Of a stretch of DNA of 64,000 nucleotides, positions 35,901-43,925 are shown piece by piece. The stretch is from Paraburkholderia silviterrae (GTDB lineage: Bacteria; Pseudomonadota; Gammaproteobacteria; Burkholderiales; Burkholderiaceae), in NCBI RefSeq assembly GCF_004353915.1, contig NZ_SMRP01000014.1:1-64000 (forward strand). Direction: 5' to 3'. Position 1 is the stretch's first letter; the number at the start of each line of letters is the position of its first letter. The notes below the pieces were generated by a model. That model saw only the letters and a program-made list of their open reading frames with translations. It made no database searches and had not been told where the DNA came from. A program made the translations under genes and the position numbers.

Positions 35901-38261
35901 ATGAACGAGAACTGGCGCCCCTTCACGCGCGACGTCGGCCTGCGCGGTGCGCCCGGGCCGGCCTACACGCGCCCGCGCACGCTGCTCGCCATTCCGCTGC
36001 TCGGCGTGCTGGTGCTGATCTTGCTGTGGGCCGTGATCTTCACGCGCCTCGCGGTCGAGAAGGAAGCCACCCAGCGCGAGGCCACGGCCTCCGCGGCCAT
36101 CCTCTCGGCGGCGCTCGAGCAGCACACGGTGAAGGCGATCCACCAGGTCGACCAGATCACGCGCTTCGTGAAGTACGAGTTCGAAAAGTCTCCCGACCAT
36201 TTCAATCTCATCGCCACGGTCGAGAAAGGCGTCGTGCAGAGCGACTCGCTCGTGCAGGTATCGATCATCGACGAGCACGGCAAGCTCGTCGCCAACACAG
36301 CCGATCCCCATCCCAAGCCGATCGACCTCTCGGACCGCGAGCACTTCAAGGTGCACGAGCACGAGAACGACGACCAGCTCTTCATCAGCAAGCCGGTGCT
36401 CGGCCGCATCTCGGGCCACTGGACCTTGCAGATGACGCGCCGCCTCAATCATGCGGACGGCTCGTTCGCGGGCGTGGTGGTGGTCTCCGAAGACCCGAGC
36501 TACTTCACGAGCGACTTCTACAACAACGCCGCCATCGGCCGCGACGGCGTGATCGCCGTGATCTCGGACACCGGCGCCGTGCTTGCGCGCCGCACCGGCA
36601 ACGCGGAGCGCGCGAGCGGCGCGTTCTCGGCGAGCGGCGTCTACCCGATTGCCGAGCACGTCTCGGGCACTTACGTCGATCCGATCGACCACGTCACGCG
36701 CATCGTCTCGTACCGCCATATCGACGGCTATCCGCTCGCGGTGCTGGTTGGCCTCTCGCAAGCCGAGCAGTTTGCGGACTACAACCACACGCGCAACGTC
36801 TACCTGATGATGGCGACCTTCATCTCGCTCGCCATGCTGTCGTTCTTCGCCGTGGCCACGGGGTTGATCGGCAAGCTGCTCGGGCGCGAGCGCGAGATGT
36901 CGCAACTCGTGCAGTACGACCTGCTCACGGGCCTGCCCAACCGCTACGCCACGCTGCAACGGCTGCGCCACGAAGTCACGCAACCGGGCAATCTCGGGCG
37001 CCTCGCGATTCTCTTCATCGACCTCGACAACTTCAAGACGGTCAACGACACGCTCGGCCACAACGCGGGCGACATCGTGCTGCAGATGAGCGCCGCACGC
37101 CTCGCCGACGCCGTGGGCGGCGCCGGCACGCTCGCGCGCATCGGCGGCGACGAGTTCGTGGTGATCGTCAAGGGCGACGAGATCGAGAAACGCGCGAGCG
37201 CGCTCGCCGAAGTGACCAACGCCGCGTTCACGCATCCGTTCGACGTGCGCGGCAGCGCCTTCGTGCTGCATGCGAGCACGGGCATCGCGCTCTTTGCCGT
37301 GGCGCACGAGAGCGAGATCGACCTGCTCAAGAAGGCCGACCTCGCGATGTACGCCGCCAAGGAAGCCGGCCGCAACTGCTTCCGCTTTTACTCGCCGCAG
37401 CTCGCGCACCGCGCCGATCACCTGATGAAGTGGGAGCAGCAGTTGCGCATCGCGCTCGGCGAAGGGCAGCTGTTCCTCGCCTACCAGCCGAAGATCGATT
37501 TGCGCCGCCGCTGCATCACCGGCTTCGAGGCGCTGGTGCGCTGGAACCATCCGCAATACGGGCTCATTCCCGCCAGCGAATTCATTCCGGTAGCCGAATC
37601 GACGGGCCTCATCGTGCCCGTGGGCGACTTCGTGATCCGCACCGCGTGCGCACAGCTCGCGCAATGGCAGCAGCAAGGCTATGAAACGTTCTCGCTCGCC
37701 ATCAACATCTCGGCGGTGCAGTTCTGGCGTGGCGACCTCTATGAAACGGTCGCGCACGCGATCGAGGAGACCGGCATCGCCGCGCACAAGCTCGAGCTCG
37801 AAATCACCGAGACGGCGATGATGGAGTACCCCGAGCTCGTCTCCGAGAAGATCTTCGCGTTGAAGCGCCTTGGCGTGCGCGTCGCGCTCGACGACTTCGG
37901 CACCGGCTATTCGTCGCTTTCCTACCTGAACCGCTTCGCAGTCGACACGCTCAAGGTCGACCGCTCGTTCGTGCAGGCGATCCCGGCCGACCGCAGCGTC
38001 TGCGTGATGGTCTCGGCCATCGTCAATCTGGCGCGCTCGCTCGGCCTCACCGTGGTCGTGGAAGGCACCGAGACCGAGGAGCAGATCGCGTGGCTCTCGG
38101 CGCTCGGCCCGATCGAGGCGCAGGGCTTCCTGTTCTCGCGCCCCGTGCCGGTGGAAGGCGTGCCTGCGCTCATCGAGCGTTTCGGGGTGTGCGGCGCCTC
38201 GCAGTCAGACGCGCACGATGCGCGCAACGAACGCGTGAGCGACGCTTCGCAGCCGCGCTAA
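35901..38261 (+). CDS. membrane-bound GGDEF-EAL protein with periplasmic dCACHE-like sensor
   Basis: 786 residues. A first membrane helix (LLAIPLLGVLVLILLWAVIF, about 29-48) and a second (MMATFISLAMLSFFAVATGL, about 302-321) bracket a periplasmic ligand-binding region that contains VVVVSEDPSYF and looks CACHE-like. The GGDEF domain has RIGGDEFVV, the active cyclase motif. The EAL domain has GFEALVRW and DDFGTGYSSL, the motifs of an active phosphodiesterase. Both c-di-GMP sites are therefore intact, and the net activity cannot be told. It stands alone, convergent with the deacetylase gene. Confidence 0.9.
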   Translation: MNENWRPFTRDVGLRGAPGPAYTRPRTLLAIPLLGVLVLILLWAVIFTRLAVEKEATQREATASAAILSAALEQHTVKAIHQVDQITRFVKYEFEKSPDHFNLIATVEKGVVQSDSLVQVSIIDEHGKLVANTADPHPKPIDLSDREHFKVHEHENDDQLFISKPVLGRISGHWTLQMTRRLNHADGSFAGVVVVSEDPSYFTSDFYNNAAIGRDGVIAVISDTGAVLARRTGNAERASGAFSASGVYPIAEHVSGTYVDPIDHVTRIVSYRHIDGYPLAVLVGLSQAEQFADYNHTRNVYLMMATFISLAMLSFFAVATGLIGKLLGREREMSQLVQYDLLTGLPNRYATLQRLRHEVTQPGNLGRLAILFIDLDNFKTVNDTLGHNAGDIVLQMSAARLADAVGGAGTLARIGGDEFVVIVKGDEIEKRASALAEVTNAAFTHPFDVRGSAFVLHASTGIALFAVAHESEIDLLKKADLAMYAAKEAGRNCFRFYSPQLAHRADHLMKWEQQLRIALGEGQLFLAYQPKIDLRRRCITGFEALVRWNHPQYGLIPASEFIPVAESTGLIVPVGDFVIRTACAQLAQWQQQGYETFSLAINISAVQFWRGDLYETVAHAIEETGIAAHKLELEITETAMMEYPELVSEKIFALKRLGVRVALDDFGTGYSSLSYLNRFAVDTLKVDRSFVQAIPADRSVCVMVSAIVNLARSLGLTVVVEGTETEEQIAWLSALGPIEAQGFLFSRPVPVEGVPALIERFGVCGASQSDAHDARNERVSDASQPR

Positions 38262-38336
38262 AGCGGCGCCCTCTCCCGCTTCCTTTCTGCGGCACCGTCC
38301 CCCACTTCCTTCCTGCGCCGCTCTACCCGCACTTCG

Positions 38337-39365
38337 CTAGCGTGCGCGGGCACCGGTAAAACCGCCGAAGAACGCCCGTGCGTTGTCCTCGAGGCTTTCG
38401 AGGTGGTAGCCGCCTTCCTGCACGATCACCGATGGCAAGCCCAATGCGCCGATCGCCTGGCCGAGCCGGCCGAAGCCCTCGGTGCTCACCGCCACCTTCG
38501 ACTGCGGATCGTCCTTGTAGATGTCGAAGCCGAGCGCCAGCACGAGCGCGTCGGGCTGGAAGCGCCTGAGCACGCGCAGCGCCGCGTCCACGCGCTCGAA
38601 GAACGCGTCTTCCGATGCGCCATGCGGCATCGGCAGGTTGACGTTGAAGCCCATGCCCGCGCCCGCGCCGCGCTCGTCCTCGTAGCCCGCGACCACCGGA
38701 TAGAAGTTGGTCGGGTCGCCGTGGATCGAAACGTAGAGCACGTCGTCACGGCCGTAGAAGATCTCCTGCACGCCCTGGCCGTGGTGCATGTCGGTGTCGA
38801 GAATCGCCACGCGCCCAAAGCGCTGCCTGAGCGACTGCGCCGCGATGGCCGCGTTGTTCAGGTAGCAGAAGCCGCCCGCCGCGTCCGCACGCGCATGGTG
38901 GCCAGGCGGACGGCTCAGCGCGTAGCTCTCGCGCGCACCCTCGTTGACGCACGCGGCCGCCGCCAGCGCGCTCTGCGCCGACCAGTACGCCGCGCGCCAG
39001 GTGTTCGCGCCCACCGGGCAACTGCCGTCGGCGAGATAGCGCGCCGCCTGGGCGAGCACGCCGCGCAGCGGATTCGGCTCGCGCACGTAGATGTTCGACA
39101 TGACTTCGTCGCCCCAGTCTTCGGGCATGCGCTTCCACTCGGCGTGCGCTTCTTCGAGGAAGCGCAGATAGTTCATGTCGTGCACGGCGGCAATCGGCGC
39201 GGTGCCGAAGTCGGCGGGCTCGCTCACCTCGAAGCCGAGCGCGCGCGTGGCGGCGACCAGACGCGCGGCGCGCTCCGGCACTTCCTGCGGCGCGCGCATC
39301 TGGCCGCGCGAGAGATAGCTGCGGGGATGATGCAGCAGCTGTTCGGGATGAAACCAGGTCTTCAT
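38337..39365 (-). CDS. histone-deacetylase-family amidohydrolase (acetylpolyamine amidohydrolase-like)
   Basis: 342 residues. The start MKTWFHPEQLLHHPRSYLSR and the motifs LSRPPGHHARADAAGGFCYL, DTDMHHGQGVQEIFYG and VIVQEGGYHLESL give the zinc and catalytic residues of the HDAC fold: His-His pair, Asp-x-His, and the Gly-Gly-Tyr that polarises the substrate. Bacterial members deacetylate acetylpolyamines or short amides. It lies 95 bases downstream of an N-carbamoylase-type hydrolase and an MHS transporter in one direction, which suggests a catabolic operon. Confidence 0.88.
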   Translation of the reverse strand: MKTWFHPEQLLHHPRSYLSRGQMRAPQEVPERAARLVAATRALGFEVSEPADFGTAPIAAVHDMNYLRFLEEAHAEWKRMPEDWGDEVMSNIYVREPNPLRGVLAQAARYLADGSCPVGANTWRAAYWSAQSALAAAACVNEGARESYALSRPPGHHARADAAGGFCYLNNAAIAAQSLRQRFGRVAILDTDMHHGQGVQEIFYGRDDVLYVSIHGDPTNFYPVVAGYEDERGAGAGMGFNVNLPMPHGASEDAFFERVDAALRVLRRFQPDALVLALGFDIYKDDPQSKVAVSTEGFGRLGQAIGALGLPSVIVQEGGYHLESLEDNARAFFGGFTGARAR

Positions 39366-39460
39366 GCTCAGAGTTCCTTCAGGTTTGGCCCATGCAACCG
39401 GGTGCGCGCGCCGGGTGTGCGCGATAAATCGCGCTCCGGTGCAGCATGCCTCATGCAGTT

Positions 39461-40726
39461 TCATGCAGACACGGCTTGCGCCGCACGCACGCGCACGCCG
39501 GCGCGCGCAGCGACCGCGTTGAGCAACACGTTCGTGCCCGCCGTGACGTCCTCGGGCAGCGCGTCTTCGGCTTCGTTGTGCGAAAGGCCGTCCACGCAGG
39601 GGATGAAGACCATCGCCGTCGGGCAATAGCGCGCGAGGTGGATCGCGTCGTGACCCGCGCCGCTCACGATGCGCTCGTTCGAATAGCCGAGGCACTCGAC
39701 CGCTTCGGCCACGAGCGCGACGCAAGCCGGATCGAACGGCGTGGCGGGAGACGTCCAGCAATGCGCGATCTCCACGCCAAGCCCGCGCGTGCCGCCCACA
39801 GCCGCGCAGACCGCACGCAGGTCCTGCTCCATCGCGTCGATCTGGGCATCGTCGTGATGGCGCAGATCGACCGTGAACGTCACGTTGGCCGCGATCGTGT
39901 TGCGCGACGAATTCGCAATCTGCACCTGCCCGATCGTCACGAGACCGAGCGGCGCATGGCGCGCCATCACGCGCTCGATTTCCATCGCCATGTGCGCCGC
40001 ACCGAACCAGGCGTCCTTGCGATAGCGCATCGGCGTCGTGCCCGCGTGCGCGGCCACGCCCGACACCGTCACGTCGAACCAGCGGATCGCCTGGCCGCCC
40101 GTCACCACGCCGATGGTCGTGCCGTTCGCCTCCAGGATCGGGCCCTGCTCGATATGCGCCTCGAAGTAGGCATCGACGGCCACGCCCTGCACGGGCCGCG
40201 TGCCGCGCGCGCCGCACGCGTCGAGCGCCTCGCCGAGCGTCACGCCATCGGCGTCGCGGCGCGCGAGCGCGTCTTCGAGCGTCATTGCGCCCTGGAACAC
40301 CGCCGAGCCGAGCATCGCAGGCGTGAAGCGCGCGCCTTCCTCGTTGGTCCACGAGCAGATCTCGATGGGCTTTTCGGTCACGGCACCGGCGTCGTTGAGC
40401 GCGCGCACCACCTCGAGCCCGGCCAGCACGCCGTAGACGCCGTCGAAGCGCCCGCCCTCGGGCTGCGTATCGAGATGGCTGCCCATCAGCACGGGCGCGG
40501 CCTGCGCATCGGCGCCTTCGCGCCGCGCGAACAGGTTGCCCACCTGATCGGTCCACACCGTCATGCCCGCCTCACGGCACCAGTGCGCAAACAGCTCGCG
40601 GCCGCGCCGGTCTTCTTCGGTGAGCGCGAGACGGCGCACGCCGCCGCCCGCCGTCGCGCCGATGCGCGCCATTTCAGTGAGGCTCGCCCACAGACGCGGG
40701 CCATCGATATGCAAGAGGTCTTTCAT
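39461..40726 (-). CDS. M20-family Zn-dependent amidase (hydantoinase/carbamoylase)
   Basis: 421 residues from ATG 40726, with an alternative ATG 12 bases upstream. Metal-binding segments are intact: MGSHLDTQPEGGRFDGVYGV, then CSWTNEEGARF and AHIEQGP, and near the C-terminus VSGAGHDAIHLARYCPTAMV. Family members cleave N-carbamoyl-amino acids, ureidoglycolate or beta-ureidopropionate. The substrate is not set by sequence. It lies between the MHS transporter and the deacetylase gene on the same strand. Confidence 0.88.
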   Translation of the reverse strand: MKDLLHIDGPRLWASLTEMARIGATAGGGVRRLALTEEDRRGRELFAHWCREAGMTVWTDQVGNLFARREGADAQAAPVLMGSHLDTQPEGGRFDGVYGVLAGLEVVRALNDAGAVTEKPIEICSWTNEEGARFTPAMLGSAVFQGAMTLEDALARRDADGVTLGEALDACGARGTRPVQGVAVDAYFEAHIEQGPILEANGTTIGVVTGGQAIRWFDVTVSGVAAHAGTTPMRYRKDAWFGAAHMAMEIERVMARHAPLGLVTIGQVQIANSSRNTIAANVTFTVDLRHHDDAQIDAMEQDLRAVCAAVGGTRGLGVEIAHCWTSPATPFDPACVALVAEAVECLGYSNERIVSGAGHDAIHLARYCPTAMVFIPCVDGLSHNEAEDALPEDVTAGTNVLLNAVAARAGVRVRAAQAVSA

Positions 40727-40779
40727 TGTTAAACCCATCTCCGGTCGATTTTTTGTTGATAGCTGTACTGATGCATCAA

Positions 40780-40823
40780 TGCGAAATCAGTGCGAACTCA
40801 ATGTGAATTCAATGTGAACTGAG
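40780..40823. repeat. four 11-bp direct repeats across the transporter stop codon
   Basis: TGCGAAATCAG, TGCGAACTCAA, TGTGAATTCAA and TGTGAACTGAG are contiguous. The stop codon of the MHS transporter (40809-40811 on the plus strand) falls inside unit 3, so slippage would alter the extreme C-terminus or the gap before the amidase gene. Confidence 0.75.
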
Positions 40824-42128
40824 CGCCTCTGCGGCCGCCTCGTCGTGCGCATGCGCCGCGCGGCGCGCGTCGAGCGCGACGATGCACACCAGCGACACAC
40901 CCGCGAGGCAGGTATAGAACACCGCGAGCGGCCACCATTGGCCCGCATAGCGATGCGCGAGCCAGGTGCCGACGAGCGGCGTGAGACCGCCGGCCACCGC
41001 GCCGCACACCTGATAGGAGAGCGAAATGGCCGAGTAGCGCACGCGCGTGGGGAACACCCCCGAGACGAAGCCCGCGATCACGGAATAGAAGCTCGCCATG
41101 CAGACCACGGCGATGGCGATGCCGATCACCATCGGCACGACCTTGCCGCTCTGCACGAGCACGAACATCGGGTACGGCGAGAGCATCGCCGCGAGGGCCG
41201 CGCACTTCAGGAAGCGCGCGCCGCCCATGCGCTCGGCGAGCCACGCGGCGATGGGCTGCGCGAGGAACTGGATGATCGCCACCGCGAACAGGCAGTCGAG
41301 GATGAGCGAGCGCGTGATGCCAACGTACTGCGTCGTGTACGCGATCATGAAGGTGTTGGTGAAGTACACGCCCGCGATGCCGATGGTGTTTGCGCCGATG
41401 CACAGCAGCACGAGCCCCCATGCGGACTGGAACACTTCCGCGACCGGCAGCTTCACGGTGCGGCGCTGGTCCTTGAGCTTCTCGAACTCGGGCGACTCGT
41501 TCACGCCAAGACGGATCATGATGCCCACCACGAGCAGCACCGCCGAGATGAGGAACGGCAGGCGCCAGCCCCACGAAAGGAAGTCGGCCTTGTCGAGCGA
41601 GGTGACCGAGCGGAACGCCAGCAGCGAGAGGATCAAGCCCGCCGGAGAGCCGAGCTGCGCAAACGAGGCGAAGAAGGTGCGGCGGCCGGCGGGCGCATGC
41701 TCGGCCGCCATCAGCACCGCGCCGCCCCACTCGCCGCCCACGGCCACGCCCTGCACGATGCGCAGCAGCACGAGCAGCACCGGCGCGAGCATGCCGACCT
41801 TCGAATACGACGGCAGCAGGCCCACGCAGACGGTGGCGACGCCCATCATCATGAGCGTGGTCATGAGCGCCTTCTTGCGGCCGATGCGGTCGCCGAGATG
41901 GCCGAAGATCAGGCCGCCGAGAGGCCGCGCGAAGAAGCCGACGGCAAACGTGGCGAACGACGCCATCGTGCTCACGAAGCGGTCCTCGGACGGGAAATAG
42001 AGCTCGCCGAACACCAGCGCGGCGGCCGTGGCGTAGATGTAGAAGTCGTACCACTCGATCATGGTGCCAATGAACGCCGCTGTGGCGGCACGCACCGGTT
42101 GTCGGGCGGAAGTTTGCGGGGTGGTCAT
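40809..42128 (-). CDS. MFS transporter, metabolite:H+ symporter (MHS) family
   Basis: 439 residues with 12 helices. Hallmarks of the MHS branch are GTMIEWYDFYIYATAAALVF at the N-terminus, HLGDRIGRKKALMTTLM in loop 2-3, and GVAVGGEWGGAVLMAAEHAP. Relatives carry dicarboxylates, shikimate or betaines. It is divergent from a LysR gene across 166 bases that contain an AT-rich control region, so it is a likely LysR target. The amidase and deacetylase genes follow it on the same strand. Confidence 0.88.
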   Translation of the reverse strand: MTTPQTSARQPVRAATAAFIGTMIEWYDFYIYATAAALVFGELYFPSEDRFVSTMASFATFAVGFFARPLGGLIFGHLGDRIGRKKALMTTLMMMGVATVCVGLLPSYSKVGMLAPVLLVLLRIVQGVAVGGEWGGAVLMAAEHAPAGRRTFFASFAQLGSPAGLILSLLAFRSVTSLDKADFLSWGWRLPFLISAVLLVVGIMIRLGVNESPEFEKLKDQRRTVKLPVAEVFQSAWGLVLLCIGANTIGIAGVYFTNTFMIAYTTQYVGITRSLILDCLFAVAIIQFLAQPIAAWLAERMGGARFLKCAALAAMLSPYPMFVLVQSGKVVPMVIGIAIAVVCMASFYSVIAGFVSGVFPTRVRYSAISLSYQVCGAVAGGLTPLVGTWLAHRYAGQWWPLAVFYTCLAGVSLVCIVALDARRAAHAHDEAAAEALSSH

Positions 42129-42216
42129 GGGGGGTGTCTCCTTGTGCTTTCGTCGTGCGTGCGGCTTGTCGCAGGACTTGCAATACGCATGAAAGCTTTA
42201 TCGCCGGCCAGAAAAC

Positions 42217-42262
42217 ATTAGTCAAATTTCGAGTTATTATTCGGCACATAAATCTGGCTAAT
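42217..42262. promoter_or_regulatory. AT-rich control region between MHS transporter and lysR
   Basis: ATTAG at 42217-42221 and CTAAT at 42258-42262 are inverted across a 36-base AT-rich stretch with TCAAATTTCGAGTTATTA. This is the most AT-rich spot of the divergent gap and the likely overlap of the two promoters and the LysR sites. Confidence 0.4.
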
Positions 42263-42294
42263 GATCAAGCCGAAAACCAGCGAGGAGACTGCCC

Positions 42295-43245
42295 ATGCGC
42301 GCCGACATCACCCGCTTTCTCAACGACCGGCTCGACTGGAACCTGCTGCGCACCTATCTCGCGATCATGCAGGAGCGCAGCCTGAGCCGCGCCGCCGCGC
42401 GCCTCTACGTAACGCAGCCCGCCGTGAGCCAGGCGCTCAAGCGGCTCGAAGACGCGCTCGGGCGCAAGCTCATCGAGCGGCGCGGCACGCATTTCGTGCC
42501 GACCCAAGCCGGCGAAGAGGTCTATCGCATCGCGAGCGACATTTACGGCACCATTTCGCAGCTCGAAACCGGGCTCGACGAGCGCACCACCGACATCACC
42601 GGCTCGATCCGGCTGCTCACGGTGAGCCGGATCGAATCGCGCGTCTACGACGAGTTCCTCGCCGAATTCCACTCGGCGTATCCGCGCATCGATCTGCAGA
42701 TCGAAGTCATGCGCTCCTCGGACATCATTTCGTCGCTGTTGCAGAAGACCGCGACCGCGGGCCTGGGCCTGTGCCGCACGCCGGTCGAGAAGCTCGAGAT
42801 GCGCTGCTTCCTGCGCCAGCGCTACGCGATGTTCTGCGGCCGGCACCACCGGCTATTCGGTCTCTCGCAACTGATGATGGAAGACCTGCTCGCGGAAAAT
42901 TTCGTGTCGTTCACGAGCGACCAGATTGGCGACAGCCTGTCGCCGCTCACGGTGTTTCGCGATCAGCGCGGCTTTACGGGGAGAATCGTGGCGTCGTCGC
43001 CGAGCCTCGACGAGGTGCGGCGGCTCATCTTCGCGGGCTACGGCATTGGCTGCCTGCCCGAGCACATGGTGAAGGACGATCAGGCGCGGCAGCGCCTGTG
43101 GCGCTTGCCGCCCGAGGAAGGTCTCATGGACGTCGACATCCACCTGCTGTGGCATCGAGAGCGCAAGAGGAATGCGGCCGAAGAAGCGTTCTTCGACGCG
43201 ATGGAGCGCTGCATGCAGCGCCATGCGCTCGCGGAACGGCTATAG
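42295..43245 (+). CDS. LysR-family transcriptional regulator
   Basis: 316 residues. The N-terminal HTH reads LLRTYLAIMQERSLSRAAAR, then YVTQPAVSQALKRLEDALGR and LIERRGTHFVPTQAGEE. The C-terminal periplasmic-binding-like effector domain follows. It is divergent from the MHS transporter and so probably controls the transporter-amidase-deacetylase group. The ligand is unknown. Confidence 0.92.
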   Translation: MRADITRFLNDRLDWNLLRTYLAIMQERSLSRAAARLYVTQPAVSQALKRLEDALGRKLIERRGTHFVPTQAGEEVYRIASDIYGTISQLETGLDERTTDITGSIRLLTVSRIESRVYDEFLAEFHSAYPRIDLQIEVMRSSDIISSLLQKTATAGLGLCRTPVEKLEMRCFLRQRYAMFCGRHHRLFGLSQLMMEDLLAENFVSFTSDQIGDSLSPLTVFRDQRGFTGRIVASSPSLDEVRRLIFAGYGIGCLPEHMVKDDQARQRLWRLPPEEGLMDVDIHLLWHRERKRNAAEEAFFDAMERCMQRHALAERL

Positions 43246-43285
43246 CGCGCGCCGCGAGCGCTCGATAGAAGCGCTCAGAAAGCGC

Positions 43286-43744
43286 TCAGAACCCGCGCGA
43301 CATGACCGCGACGCCGATCGTCACGACACCCAGCACCAGATTGACGATAACGAGCCGGCGCACGGTGCCCACGGCGCGCGCGCCGTCGGGCCACTTCTGC
43401 GCCTGCACCGCGCGGCGGATGCGCGGAAACACGGCGAAGCGGATATGGCCGAAGATCAGCATCATGATCACGCCGAGACCCGCCATGGCGTGCAACTGCC
43501 AGGTGGCGTGGCCGCCGCCGAACTGCATCAGCAGAAAGCCGCCGGTCAGCAGGATCACGATCACGGCAATGCCCACCCAGTTGAAGAAGCGGCCGAACAC
43601 CGATTCGATGAGCGGCAGCCGCAGTTGCGGCGAAAGGTCTTCGAGCGCCGGACGCAGACAGAAGTGCGCGAACACCATGCCGCCCACCCAGACGGCAACG
43701 CTCAGCAGATGCAGAAAGAGCGCGATTTCGATCGCGTGACCCAT
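43286..43744 (-). CDS. CopD-like four-helix membrane protein
   Basis: 152 residues, almost wholly hydrophobic in four helices. MGHAIEIALFLHLLSVAVWV is followed by GGMVFAHFCLRP, then GIAVIVILLTGGFLLM. The H-x-x-x-V-x-x-G-G pattern is like the CopD/DUF4149 domain of copper-related or heme-like membrane proteins. The role is unclear. It is convergent with lysR and upstream of the parC stop on the same strand. Confidence 0.75.
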   Translation of the reverse strand: MGHAIEIALFLHLLSVAVWVGGMVFAHFCLRPALEDLSPQLRLPLIESVFGRFFNWVGIAVIVILLTGGFLLMQFGGGHATWQLHAMAGLGVIMMLIFGHIRFAVFPRIRRAVQAQKWPDGARAVGTVRRLVIVNLVLGVVTIGVAVMSRGF

Positions 43745-43791
43745 GCTTGAAATTCCCTGTTCGTAAAAATATCCGGCTGTCGGCCGAAGTT

Positions 43792-43805
43792 AGTGCTTCA
43801 GCACT
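43792..43805. promoter_or_regulatory. short palindrome upstream of the CopD-like gene
   Basis: AGTGCT-TC-AGCACT, a perfect 6-bp inverted repeat 48 bases before the CopD-like start. It may be an operator. The gap between parC and this gene otherwise shows nothing. Confidence 0.35.
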
Positions 43806-43925
43806 TACCCCGGCCCCATGCAAGGCTCGAACCGGGTTGCGCGGCATTATTTCATGCCACGTTGAGGTTCGCGCCCGATGTGCGCGCCGAATCCTCCGGC
43901 GCGCGCATTGCAGTCGCTCGAGCGC

